From NCBI RefSeq assembly GCF_003046175.1, contig NZ_PZZM01000001.1:3303001-3367000 (forward strand): a stretch of 64,000 bases of DNA. Reading direction: 5' to 3'. A program made the position numbers and the translations under genes. Within the stretch, counting starts at the first letter, position 1. Each line of letters opens with the position of its first letter. Under the pieces are notes generated by a model. The model searched no databases. It saw only the letters and a list, made by a program, of their open reading frames with translations, and was not told the origin of the DNA. Shown piece after piece: positions 46,209 to 54,590 of the stretch. This DNA comes from Bosea sp. 124 (GTDB taxonomy: Bacteria > Pseudomonadota > Alphaproteobacteria > Rhizobiales > Beijerinckiaceae).

Positions 46209-47203
46209 GCGGCCTGCTCACGCCAGCGCAGGCAGGCGACGCCGTGATCGGCTTCGAATTCGACCTGCGGTTCGGTCTCGGCGCAGGCCTGGATCGCCAG
46301 TGGGCAGCGGGTGCGGAAGCGGCAGCCGGAGGGAACGTTGGAGGGATCGGGCGGCTCGCCTTGCAGCGAAAAATTCTCGGTGACGCGCGGCCCGCCGATG
46401 CGCGGTGCGGCCGCCAGGAGCGAGCGCGTATAGGGATGGCGCGAGGCGTTGAAGACGTCGGCCGTCCTGCCGATCTCGACGATGCGGCCGAGATACATCA
46501 CGACGACGCGGTCGCAGATCGAGCGCACCACGGCGAGGTCGTGGCTGATGAAGAGATAGGTCAGGTCGAATTCGCGCCGGAGATCGCGAAACAGCGCCAG
46601 AACCGTGGCCTGGACGGAAACATCGAGACCGGAGGTCGGCTCGTCGAAGATGATGAGTTGCGGCCCCAGCACGAGAATGCGGGCGAGGCCGACGCGGCGC
46701 TGCTGGCCGCCGCTGATCTCATGCGGATAAAGGTCGAGATGGGCCTCAGGCAGGCCGACGGCCTTGACGATCGCCTGTACGTGTTCCTCGCGCTTGGCGC
46801 GGGGCCAGTCGGTGTGGATGATCAGCGGCTCGTGCAGCGAGCGGCGCAGCGTCCAGCGCGGATCGAGCGAGGCGCCGGGGTCCTGATAGACATATTGCAA
46901 TCGCGCCCGGACTTCGGCAGCCCGTTTCTGGCCGGGCGAGGCGATCCGCTGGCCGGCGAGCCTGACCTCGCCCTGCGTCGGCTCATGGATTCCCATCAAC
47001 GTCTTGCCGAGTGTAGACTTGCCGCAGCCGGATTCGCCGACGATCCCCAGAACCTCGCCTTTCTCGACCGAGAAGCTGACATCGTCGAGCGCGCGCAGCG
47101 TGCCGACCTTGCGGTTCAGGAAGCCGCGCACCGGGAAATGGCGGGCGAGCCCGGCGACGTCGAGCAGGGCGGGGGATGACCCAGACATGCGGGGCTCAGG
47201 CAT
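46205..47203 (-). CDS. Peptide/opine ABC importer ATP-binding protein (DppF-like)
   Basis: This 332-residue ATPase has Walker A GESGCGKST, signature ISGGQQRRVGLARIL, Walker B LIIFDEPTSGLD and the C-terminal oligopeptide-importer extension with CRFRTRCPLA (Cys-rich, as in DppF/OppF). It overlaps the preceding ATPase gene by 8 bases and the MFS gene by 4. Confidence 0.94.
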   Translation of the reverse strand: MPEPRMSGSSPALLDVAGLARHFPVRGFLNRKVGTLRALDDVSFSVEKGEVLGIVGESGCGKSTLGKTLMGIHEPTQGEVRLAGQRIASPGQKRAAEVRARLQYVYQDPGASLDPRWTLRRSLHEPLIIHTDWPRAKREEHVQAIVKAVGLPEAHLDLYPHEISGGQQRRVGLARILVLGPQLIIFDEPTSGLDVSVQATVLALFRDLRREFDLTYLFISHDLAVVRSICDRVVVMYLGRIVEIGRTADVFNASRHPYTRSLLAAAPRIGGPRVTENFSLQGEPPDPSNVPSGCRFRTRCPLAIQACAETEPQVEFEADHGVACLRWREQAA

Positions 47204-48200
47204 GCAGGGCCTCCGCGCTGGCGGTCGCGGGATGATGGCAGGCGACGAGATGGCCGGGCTCTCTTTCGTCCAGCGCAGGTCTCGCCTCGCGGCAGATATC
47301 GGTGACGCGCGGGCAGCGCGGGTTGAAGCGGCAGCCGCCGGGCGGGGTCAGCGGGCTCGGCACACCGCCGGGGATGCCGACGGGGTCGCGCCCCGGCTCC
47401 GGCAGGCTGTTGAGCAGCATGCGAGTGTAGGGATGGCGCGGATCGGCGAAGAAGGCTTCGCGGGGGGCGATCTCGGCGGTCTGGCCGGCGTACATCACGA
47501 CGACGCGGTCGCAGATTTCCCAGGCGGCGCCGAGATCATGGGTCGTGAACAGCACGGAGACGCCGCGCTCGACCGCGAGCCGCCGCAGCAGCCCGAGGAT
47601 TTGCGCCTGCACGGTGACGTCGAGCGCCGTCGTCGGCTCGTCGGCGATGATCAGCTGGGGCTGCGGCAGCAGCGCCATCGCGATCATCACGCGCTGGCGC
47701 TGCCCGCCCGAGAGCTCGTGGGGATACTTTGCCAGGATGGCGCGCGGCTTGGGTAGTTGGACGGCGTCGAGCATCGCGATGGCGGCGTCCTCGTCGGCGC
47801 GGCGATGGCCGCCGAAGCGCGAGCCCTCGGGTCGGGGAGCTTTCCAGCGCATCAGGTCGGCGATCTGGGTGCCGATCCTGAACAGCGGGTTGAAGCTGGC
47901 GAAGGGGTCCTGCGGGACGAAGGTGACGACGCGGCCGCGGATCTTCTCCGCCGCCTTGCCGCCGCGCAGCATGTCGACGCCGTCGAGCCGGATATGGCCG
48001 CTGCCGATCTCGGTCAGGCCTTCAGGCAGGGTGCCGAGGATCGAACGGGCGAGCGTGGTCTTGCCGCAGCCGGATTCGCCGACGAGGCCGACGATCTCGC
48101 CCGGCTTCACGGCGAGGTCGATCATGTCGAGCACCCGCGCCGGACCCTTCTCGGTGCGGAAGCTGAGCGAGAGCTTGCTGATGTCGAGAAGCGCGCTCAT
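47196..48200 (-). CDS. Peptide/opine ABC importer ATP-binding protein (DppD-like)
   Basis: This 334-residue ATPase has Walker A GESGCGKTT, signature LSGGQRQRVMIAMALL, Walker B LIIADEPTTALD and the DppD/OppD tail CRFNPRCPRVTDIC. Start 48200 (MSALLDISK) lies 4 bases after the permease stop. It pairs with the DppF-like ATPase. Confidence 0.94.
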   Translation of the reverse strand: MSALLDISKLSLSFRTEKGPARVLDMIDLAVKPGEIVGLVGESGCGKTTLARSILGTLPEGLTEIGSGHIRLDGVDMLRGGKAAEKIRGRVVTFVPQDPFASFNPLFRIGTQIADLMRWKAPRPEGSRFGGHRRADEDAAIAMLDAVQLPKPRAILAKYPHELSGGQRQRVMIAMALLPQPQLIIADEPTTALDVTVQAQILGLLRRLAVERGVSVLFTTHDLGAAWEICDRVVVMYAGQTAEIAPREAFFADPRHPYTRMLLNSLPEPGRDPVGIPGGVPSPLTPPGGCRFNPRCPRVTDICREARPALDEREPGHLVACHHPATASAEALHA

Positions 48201-48204
48201 CGCC

Positions 48205-49044
48205 TCAGACGCTCCGCCGCGTGCGCGGATCGAGGATGTCGCGCAAGCCGTCACCGAAGAGGTTGAAGCCGAGCACGGTCAGGAAGATCGCGATGCCCGG
48301 CGCCAGCGCATACCACCACGCTTCGGGCAGATATTCGCGGCTCTCGGCGATCATGCGGCCCCATTCGGGCGTCGGTGGCGGGGCGCCCAGGCCGAGGAAG
48401 CCGAGCGTCGCGGCGGTCAGGATGGTTGCGCCCATGCCGATCGAGGTGCGCACGATGATCGGTGAGGCGATGTTGGGCAGGATGTGCAGGACGATGACGC
48501 GCCAGGGCGAGGCGCCGAGCGCCACGGCGGATTCGACGAAGACCTCGTTTCGCATCGAGCGCGTTTCGGCATAGACGAGCCGGGCCCAGAACGGCCAGTA
48601 GGTCAGCGACAGCGCGAGGATGACGTTCTCGATCGAGGGTCCCAGCGTCTGGGCGATGGCGATGGCGAGGACGATCTGCGGTACGGCCAAGAAGATCTCG
48701 GCGACGCGCATCAGCGCATCGCTGAACCAGCTCTGGTAATAGCCCGCAACGAGGCCGATCGGGACGCCGATCAAAAGCGCCGAGCCCACCGCGATGCCGG
48801 CCAGCATCAGCGTGATGCGGGCGCCGAAAAGCAGGCGACTGAAGATATCGCTTCCCATGCGGTCAGTGCCCATCAAGGCCTCGGGTGCCGGCGGCAGCAG
48901 GCGACGCTCGATGTGGAAGTCGAAGACATCGTTCGGATAGGGCGCGAGCCAGGGCGCGAAGATCGCGGCGATGATCAGCAGACCGAGCAGGGTCGCCCCG
49001 AGCAGCGCCGCCTTGTCGCGGGCGAAGCGTTTGACGAGATCCAT
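48205..49044 (-). CDS. Peptide/opine ABC importer permease (DppC-like)
   Basis: This 279-residue inner-membrane protein has an N-terminal membrane helix followed by the GTDRMGSDIFSRLLFGARIT region typical of DppC and the EAA loop ESAVALGASPWRVIVLHILP. Start 49044 shares one base with the upstream permease stop (TGATG), so translation is coupled. Confidence 0.93.
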   Translation of the reverse strand: MDLVKRFARDKAALLGATLLGLLIIAAIFAPWLAPYPNDVFDFHIERRLLPPAPEALMGTDRMGSDIFSRLLFGARITLMLAGIAVGSALLIGVPIGLVAGYYQSWFSDALMRVAEIFLAVPQIVLAIAIAQTLGPSIENVILALSLTYWPFWARLVYAETRSMRNEVFVESAVALGASPWRVIVLHILPNIASPIIVRTSIGMGATILTAATLGFLGLGAPPPTPEWGRMIAESREYLPEAWWYALAPGIAIFLTVLGFNLFGDGLRDILDPRTRRSV

Positions 49045-50048
49045 CAGGCGGCTCCCCGCGGGTCGATCGCCGCCTGCAGCATGTCGACGAGGAGGTTGAT
49101 GAAGACGAAAAGCGCGCCCGTGCACAGGGTAAAACCCATCACGGCATTGTAGTCGGATTGCAGAATCGAGCGCACGGCATAGGCGCCGAGGCCGGGCCAG
49201 TCGAACACCGTCTCGACCACGACGGCGCCGGCCAGCAGGATGCCGAAGATCAAGCCGAGTTGCGTCACCGTCGCGGTCAGGGCCATGCGCAGCACGTATT
49301 TCCAGACGATCACGCGGCGAGGCAGGCCCATTGCCGTCTGGTAGGCGACGGAGGGCGAGTTGATCACGCCGATGACGCCGTTGCGGGTGAAGCGGACGAC
49401 CGTCGCCGCGGCCGGCAGAGCCAGGGTCAGCGCCGGCAGGACCATGTGGCGCAGCGCCGAGGCCAGCGCTTCGCTGTCGCCCGCAATCAGCGCATCGACC
49501 GTCATCAGCCCGGTGACGGGTTCGGGCGGAAAGCCCTCCATCCGCCCCGACAACGGGAGCCAGCCGAGCTTCATCGAGAACAGGAACTGGAGCTGCATCG
49601 CAAACCAGAAGGAGGCGACCGCGAGCCCCGAGACTGTGACCACGCGCAGGACATGGTCGAGCCAGGAATTGCGGTGCAGACCGCAGAGCACCCCCAGCGG
49701 AATGCCGACGAGGGCGGCGATCAGGACTGCGACGAGGGTCAGTTCCAGCGTTGCCGGCAGCCGTGCCGCGAGATCGTCGACGATCGGCTGCTGGGTGAAC
49801 ATGCTGACGCCGAAATTGCCCTGCGCGACGTCGCGGACATAGTTCAGGAACTGCACCGGCAGCGGCTTGTCGAAGCCGAAGCGCTCCCGGACCTTCTGCA
49901 CCTGCTCGACCGAGGCATTCTCACCCGCTGCGAGGAAGGCGGGGTCGATCGGCACGACACGCGACAGCGTGAAGACGATGGCGAGCAGCCCGAGCAGGGT
50001 CGGGACGAACCAGATCAGCCGGTTCGCCACCATGGAGAGCCAGTTCAT
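49044..50048 (-). CDS. Peptide/opine ABC importer permease (DppB-like)
   Basis: This 334-residue permease starts LIWFVPTLLGLLAIVFTLSRVVP, as in DppB, and carries the EAA loop QTAMGLPRRVIVWKYVLRMA in the second half. About six membrane helices are visible. It is separated from the binding-protein gene by an intergenic repeat pair. Confidence 0.93.
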   Translation of the reverse strand: MNWLSMVANRLIWFVPTLLGLLAIVFTLSRVVPIDPAFLAAGENASVEQVQKVRERFGFDKPLPVQFLNYVRDVAQGNFGVSMFTQQPIVDDLAARLPATLELTLVAVLIAALVGIPLGVLCGLHRNSWLDHVLRVVTVSGLAVASFWFAMQLQFLFSMKLGWLPLSGRMEGFPPEPVTGLMTVDALIAGDSEALASALRHMVLPALTLALPAAATVVRFTRNGVIGVINSPSVAYQTAMGLPRRVIVWKYVLRMALTATVTQLGLIFGILLAGAVVVETVFDWPGLGAYAVRSILQSDYNAVMGFTLCTGALFVFINLLVDMLQAAIDPRGAA

Positions 50049-50097
50049 GCGCTCTGCCCTGCCATCGTCTCCGCCCTCGCCATCAACAGTTCCCCCC

Positions 50098-50219
50098 AGC
50101 CCTCATCCTGAGGAGCCATTCCGAGAGGAATGGCGTCTCGAAGGATGCTTCAGGAGGTGCCGGAGACATCTGGACCATCCTTCGAGACGCCGCTTCGCGG
50201 CTCCTCAGGATGAGGGCTT
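50098..50219. repeat. REP-like inverted repeat pair inside the operon
   Basis: Two related arms (50101-50147 and 50176-50215) are inverse copies: CCTCATCCTGAGGAGCC at the left end and GGCTCCTCAGGATGAGG at the right, with GGCGTCTCGAAGGATG and its complement on the inner side. Each arm also forms its own small hairpin (ATTCCgagaGGAAT; GCttcGC). This family of intergenic units is widespread in Hyphomicrobiales. Placed between the binding-protein and permease genes, it could stabilise the upstream mRNA. Confidence 0.85.
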
Positions 50220-50237
50220 GGTTCCTCAAACGGCCGC

Positions 50238-51806
50238 TCATCGCTTCTGCGAGGCCCAGCGGATGTCCTGGCCGTTGCTGACCGGCGAGAAGCGGATGCC
50301 CTCGACCTTGCTCGCATAGGGCCCGTACCATTTGGTATTGTAGACGAAGATGCCGGCGGCATCGTCGTTCACCATCTGGGTCATCTCCTCATAGAGCTTC
50401 TGGCGCTCCTCCTGGCTGCCCGAGACCAGCGCGCGGTCGAGGCGTTTGTCGAACTCAGGATTGGAGTAGTAGGAGAAGGTCCGCGTGCCGTGGTAGCGCG
50501 TACCATAAAGCTCGCCGACCCAGTTGTTCGGGTCGACGTAATAGGTGCTCTTCCAGAGCGGGATGATGTCGGCCTGGGTCTGGGCGGCGCGCATCCGGCC
50601 GGAGACCACCGACCAGGGCGAAACCTCGACGATGACCTCGACACCGATCTGGCGTAGCGTGTTCTGGAACAGGGTCGCGGCCTGCTCGGATTCGCTGAAA
50701 CCGGCGAGCGCGTTGATGGTGATCGGCCGCAACGGCTGCGTGACCTTCTTGAGTTCCTCGCGGGCCTTGTCGAGATCGTAGCTGTAGCCCTTGAGACCGG
50801 CCGGGGTGCCCCAGATCGGGTTGGGGTTCGGACCCGGATTGCGCGAGACCGAGCCCTTCATGATGTTGGCGATGAAGCCGTCATAGTCGAAGGCATAGGC
50901 CAGCGCCTTGCGGAAATGGACGTCGTTCATCAGCGGCTTCGAGTTGTTGAGCGCGAGGATGAAGACGCGCAGCGATTCCGCTTCGATGATCTGGACGTTG
51001 CTGGATTGCCGCAGGCGCTGGATCTGATCGTAGGGCAGATAGCCGTCGGCGCCCTGATAGTCGCCGCGGATCAGGCCGAGCACGCGGGTGTTGGTCTCGA
51101 GCACGGTGCGGAATTCGAGATCGTCGAAGGGCTGGCCGGTCCAGCCGGCGAAGTGCTCGGGGAAGCGCCGCGCCGTCCAGCCCACCGCCGGATCGTGCCG
51201 GCGCAGCGCATAGGAGCCGCTGCCGGCCTCGTTGCGGGCGAGCCAGGCTTCCGCCCAGTCGCCGTCCTTCTCGTTGGCCTTCACCAGCGCGTTGTTGACG
51301 ATCAGAATATCGGGGACCGTGGTGAGGAAGATCGCCGAAGGCTGGGTCAGGTTGAAGACGACGGTGTGCGGATCGGGCGCCTTGGTGGTGCCTGGCTTGA
51401 TCGCGTCGAGATAGAGGCTGGCCGGCCCCTTCTTCAGCGCGATGATGCGCTCGATCGAATAGACCACGTCGGCGGAGGTGAGCGGCTTGCCGTCGTGGAA
51501 TTTGGCGTTCTGGCGCAGCTTGAAGGTGTAGACCTTGCCGTCCTCGGAGACGGTATGGCTCTCGGCGAGCCAGGGGATCATCTTGGGCGGATTGTCGACC
51601 CAGCGGTAGAGCCCGTCATAGAGGTTGAAACGGGTGGCGGCGCGGGCGGTGTCGAAGATCGTGTGCGGGTCGAGATTGTCGTAGGGGCTGTTGTTCGCAT
51701 AGACGAACTTGCCGCCGGCCTGGGCCGATGCGCCCTCAAAACCCACCGTGGAGAGGGCGACGGAGCCGAGAACCGTCTTCAAGGCGTCTCTTCGTGTCGT
51801 CGTCAT
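50238..51806 (-). CDS. ABC importer substrate-binding protein, family 5
   Basis: This 522-residue periplasmic protein is of the dipeptide/oligopeptide/opine binding class (SBP_bac_5). A twin-arginine-like start (MTTTRRDALKTVLGSVALSTVGF) is followed by VYANNSPYDNLDPHTIFDT and KVYTFKLRQNAKFHDGKPLT, the family signature. ATG 51806 is fixed by GGAGG 5 bases upstream; the in-frame TTG at 51818 lies across that site. The bound ligand cannot be read from the sequence. Confidence 0.94.
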   Translation of the reverse strand: MTTTRRDALKTVLGSVALSTVGFEGASAQAGGKFVYANNSPYDNLDPHTIFDTARAATRFNLYDGLYRWVDNPPKMIPWLAESHTVSEDGKVYTFKLRQNAKFHDGKPLTSADVVYSIERIIALKKGPASLYLDAIKPGTTKAPDPHTVVFNLTQPSAIFLTTVPDILIVNNALVKANEKDGDWAEAWLARNEAGSGSYALRRHDPAVGWTARRFPEHFAGWTGQPFDDLEFRTVLETNTRVLGLIRGDYQGADGYLPYDQIQRLRQSSNVQIIEAESLRVFILALNNSKPLMNDVHFRKALAYAFDYDGFIANIMKGSVSRNPGPNPNPIWGTPAGLKGYSYDLDKAREELKKVTQPLRPITINALAGFSESEQAATLFQNTLRQIGVEVIVEVSPWSVVSGRMRAAQTQADIIPLWKSTYYVDPNNWVGELYGTRYHGTRTFSYYSNPEFDKRLDRALVSGSQEERQKLYEEMTQMVNDDAAGIFVYNTKWYGPYASKVEGIRFSPVSNGQDIRWASQKR

Positions 51807-51831
51807 GCCATCCTCCAAGGGGTTGCTGGTT

Positions 51832-52575
51832 TCAGGGGCTGCCGGTTACGGACAAGACTTGGCCGGTGATGAAGTCCGCATAGTCTGAGGCGAGGAACAT
51901 CACGGCGTGCGCGATGTCCTGCGGCGTGCCGGGGCGCCGGCGCGCCGTATTGGCGATCATGCCGTCCTGCCGCTCGGCCGAATAGGATTGCCATTGGCGC
52001 TCGTAGTCCGGGCTGGTGCGCTGGAAGCCGGGCGCGACGGCGTTGACGGTGATGCCGAAGGGGCCGAGCTCCTGGCCGAGCTGGCGGGCAAGCCCGATCT
52101 CGCCGGCCTTGGCCGAGGCATAAGCCTGGATGCCCGTGAGCGAGGTGCGAAGCCCTGCGCCGCTGGCGATGAAGACGATGCGGCCCTTGCCGGTCCGCTT
52201 CATGCCCGGTGTCACCGCCTGGGCCGAGAGGAAGGCGCCAGTCAGGTTGACGTCGAGCACCGCGCGCCATGTGGCCTCGTCGACATCCTCCAGCGGTGTG
52301 GCGCTCTGGCCGAGCACGCCGCCGGCGACATAGACCAGTACGTCGGGGCTGCGGCCGGATACTGCCTCACTTTGGGCTATCCATGCGCGGACCTGCGCCT
52401 TGTCGAGCAGGTCGAGCTCGGTCTGGTGGGCCGGCAGCCCTGCCATCTCGCCGCCGAGCCGGTCGCCGGCGAAGACATTGGCGCCGCGCGCCGCGAACCC
52501 CTCGACGATGCCGCGGCCGATGCCGCGCGCGGCACCGGCGATCAGGACGGTCTGGCCCGCGAAGTCGATGTTCAT
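51832..52575 (-). CDS. Short-chain dehydrogenase/reductase
   Basis: This 247-residue SDR has AGAARGIGRGI near residue 12, VYVAGG in place of NNAG, a Ser in FIASGAG, catalytic YASAKAGE and the end GQVLSVTGSP. Start 52575 overlaps the hydantoinase B stop (ATGA). In the operon it probably oxidises or reduces a hydroxyl or keto group of the catabolised compound. Confidence 0.92.
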   Translation of the reverse strand: MNIDFAGQTVLIAGAARGIGRGIVEGFAARGANVFAGDRLGGEMAGLPAHQTELDLLDKAQVRAWIAQSEAVSGRSPDVLVYVAGGVLGQSATPLEDVDEATWRAVLDVNLTGAFLSAQAVTPGMKRTGKGRIVFIASGAGLRTSLTGIQAYASAKAGEIGLARQLGQELGPFGITVNAVAPGFQRTSPDYERQWQSYSAERQDGMIANTARRRPGTPQDIAHAVMFLASDYADFITGQVLSVTGSP

Positions 52576-54590
52576 GCCGCTTCTCCCAGGCTGCGAGGAG
52601 CGATCTGCGGATAGAGCTGCAGAAGGCTCGCATAGGCGCGCTCGATCGCCGCGACCGGATCGGCCTTGGCGGTGGCGTCGGCATTTACGAGGGCGAAGAT
52701 CTCGTGCTTCAGGAAGAAACGCCATTCGATCGGCAGGGCAAAGAGCCGCGCCGAGAGATGGTCCCAGGCTTCGTCCGACCAGATGGCCTCGAAGGACAAG
52801 CGCTCGGGGTCGAAAACCAGTCCGTTCGGACGCTCGCCCGGCTGTGTGCGCAAGGTGTGCGTCGCCGCGTCGTCGAGCTTGCCATCCACCACGACGACAC
52901 CGTAGCGACGGGCGCCTTCCACCGAGACCTTGCCCTGCGCGACATCGTCCATGACCTCCCCCACGGGGCGCGTGTGGGGATCGCCCCAGCCGCCGGCGCC
53001 GGCGGCTGAGATCATCAGGGTGTCGCCCGGCGCGCAGCGGACGACGTCGGTGTTGCCGAGACTTTCCTCGCGTTCCGTGCCTGGGTTGCGCAGGAACGTG
53101 CAGGTCGCGCCCGGCTCCCCGCCTTCCAGCCCCCAGCAGGAGAAACGCACACGGTCGCGGTTGCGCGCGGTGACGACGGAGTTCGGCGAGAACATCTTGA
53201 AGGTCATCTGCGCGGCAAGTCCGCCGCGATAACGCCCGGCGCCGCCGGAATCTGGCACCAGCTCATAGCTGATCACACGAATCGGCACCTCGGCTTCCGT
53301 GATCTCGATCGGCGTATTCTTGAGGAAGGAGTTGGAGCCGTCCTGCCCGTCCTCCTTGGCCCAGCCGCCGCCGCCGCCGGTGATCGGGTTGATCGAGGCC
53401 ATGGCGAGGCGCCCGGTCCGGCTGTCCGTGGTGCGGACGTTGAGGATGCCACCGCCACCCGCCGGTCCGGCCGGCAGCCTGTCGGGAAGTGCGAGCGAGA
53501 AGGCGCCGACGACCATGCCCTGAATGCGGGCGCAAGTCAGGCTGCGCATGCCGGTCGCCGCCGGGTAGACCGGGTTGACCACCGAGCCCTCGGGCAGGAT
53601 GCAGCGCACGGGCCTCAGCAGCCCGGCGTTGAGCGCGACGGTGGGATCGAGCGAATAGACCACGTAATTATAGCCGACCAGCGGCAGGATATGGCGCGGC
53701 AGGCCGCCGGTCGGCATGTTCAGCGCCGATTGCAGTTGCGGGTCGCTGCCGGTGAAATCGAAGACGGCCTCGTCGCCGCTGACGCGCACGGTGAGCTTCA
53801 GCCGGCAGGGCACGCCGCCGGGGCTGTCCTCGTCGATATAGTCGGTGAAGACGTAATCGCCGTCCTGCATCGAGGCGAAGAGGCGGCGCGCCTGCCGGTC
53901 GGCGAGATCGAGCACGCCATAGGTCGCAGCGCAGACGGTCTCGACGCCGAAGCGGGCGATGGCATCCCTGATCTTGCGCTCGCCGGTCTTGAGCGAGGCG
54001 ATCTGGGCCTTGAGGTCGCCCCAGTTCTGGTCCGGCATGCGGACATTGCGCAGCATGATGGCGAGCACCTGCTCGTTCATCACGCCTTCCTCGACCAGCT
54101 TCATCGGCGGGATGCGGATGCCTTCCTGCTGGACCTCCGTCAGCGCCCGCGAGAGCGAAGCGGGCACAGCGCCGCCCATATCGGTGTTGTGGATATGGCC
54201 GACGGCGAAGCAGACGAGCGTCTGCCCTTCGAAGATCGGCATCCACAGGTGCACGTCGGGGGCATGGGTGCAAACATAGCCGGAATAGGGGTCGTTGGTG
54301 ATGCAGATGTCGCCGGGCTTGTAATCGGCGATGGCGTCGATCGCGCCCTTGTAGTCGAGGCCGATGAACCAGGTCGCGCCGAGGTCCTTGGGGCTGGCGA
54401 AGGTCTGGCCGCAGGGCGTCGTCAGGCCGCTGGTGAAGTCCTCGGTCTCCTTGACGAAGGCGGAATGGGCCGTGCGCAGCAGGGTGTAGCCCATGCTTTC
54501 GGCGGCGGCCTCGAAATGGCTCTTCAGAATCTGGAGCGTGACCGGATCGAGCGCCGGCTTGATGTTGGATGTCATGGTGTGGGCCGTCAC
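52572..54590 (-). CDS. Hydantoinase B / oxoprolinase family protein
   Basis: A 672-residue HyuB-type subunit, somewhat longer than the usual 520-600. It starts LDPVTLQILKSHFEAAAESMGYTLLRTAHSAFVKE-type sequence (read in place), then PYSGYVCTHAPDVHLWMPIF, GHIHNTDMGG, ITGGGGGWAKEDGQDG and SYELVPDSGGAGRYRGG, all characteristic. With the A subunit it forms an ATP-dependent cyclic-amide hydrolase or a carboxylase of the same family. The GTG start overlaps the HyuA stop; ATG 54575 is an alternative. The C-terminal 100 residues are an extension. Confidence 0.93.
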   Translation of the reverse strand: MTAHTMTSNIKPALDPVTLQILKSHFEAAAESMGYTLLRTAHSAFVKETEDFTSGLTTPCGQTFASPKDLGATWFIGLDYKGAIDAIADYKPGDICITNDPYSGYVCTHAPDVHLWMPIFEGQTLVCFAVGHIHNTDMGGAVPASLSRALTEVQQEGIRIPPMKLVEEGVMNEQVLAIMLRNVRMPDQNWGDLKAQIASLKTGERKIRDAIARFGVETVCAATYGVLDLADRQARRLFASMQDGDYVFTDYIDEDSPGGVPCRLKLTVRVSGDEAVFDFTGSDPQLQSALNMPTGGLPRHILPLVGYNYVVYSLDPTVALNAGLLRPVRCILPEGSVVNPVYPAATGMRSLTCARIQGMVVGAFSLALPDRLPAGPAGGGGILNVRTTDSRTGRLAMASINPITGGGGGWAKEDGQDGSNSFLKNTPIEITEAEVPIRVISYELVPDSGGAGRYRGGLAAQMTFKMFSPNSVVTARNRDRVRFSCWGLEGGEPGATCTFLRNPGTEREESLGNTDVVRCAPGDTLMISAAGAGGWGDPHTRPVGEVMDDVAQGKVSVEGARRYGVVVVDGKLDDAATHTLRTQPGERPNGLVFDPERLSFEAIWSDEAWDHLSARLFALPIEWRFFLKHEIFALVNADATAKADPVAAIERAYASLLQLYPQIAPRSLGEAA

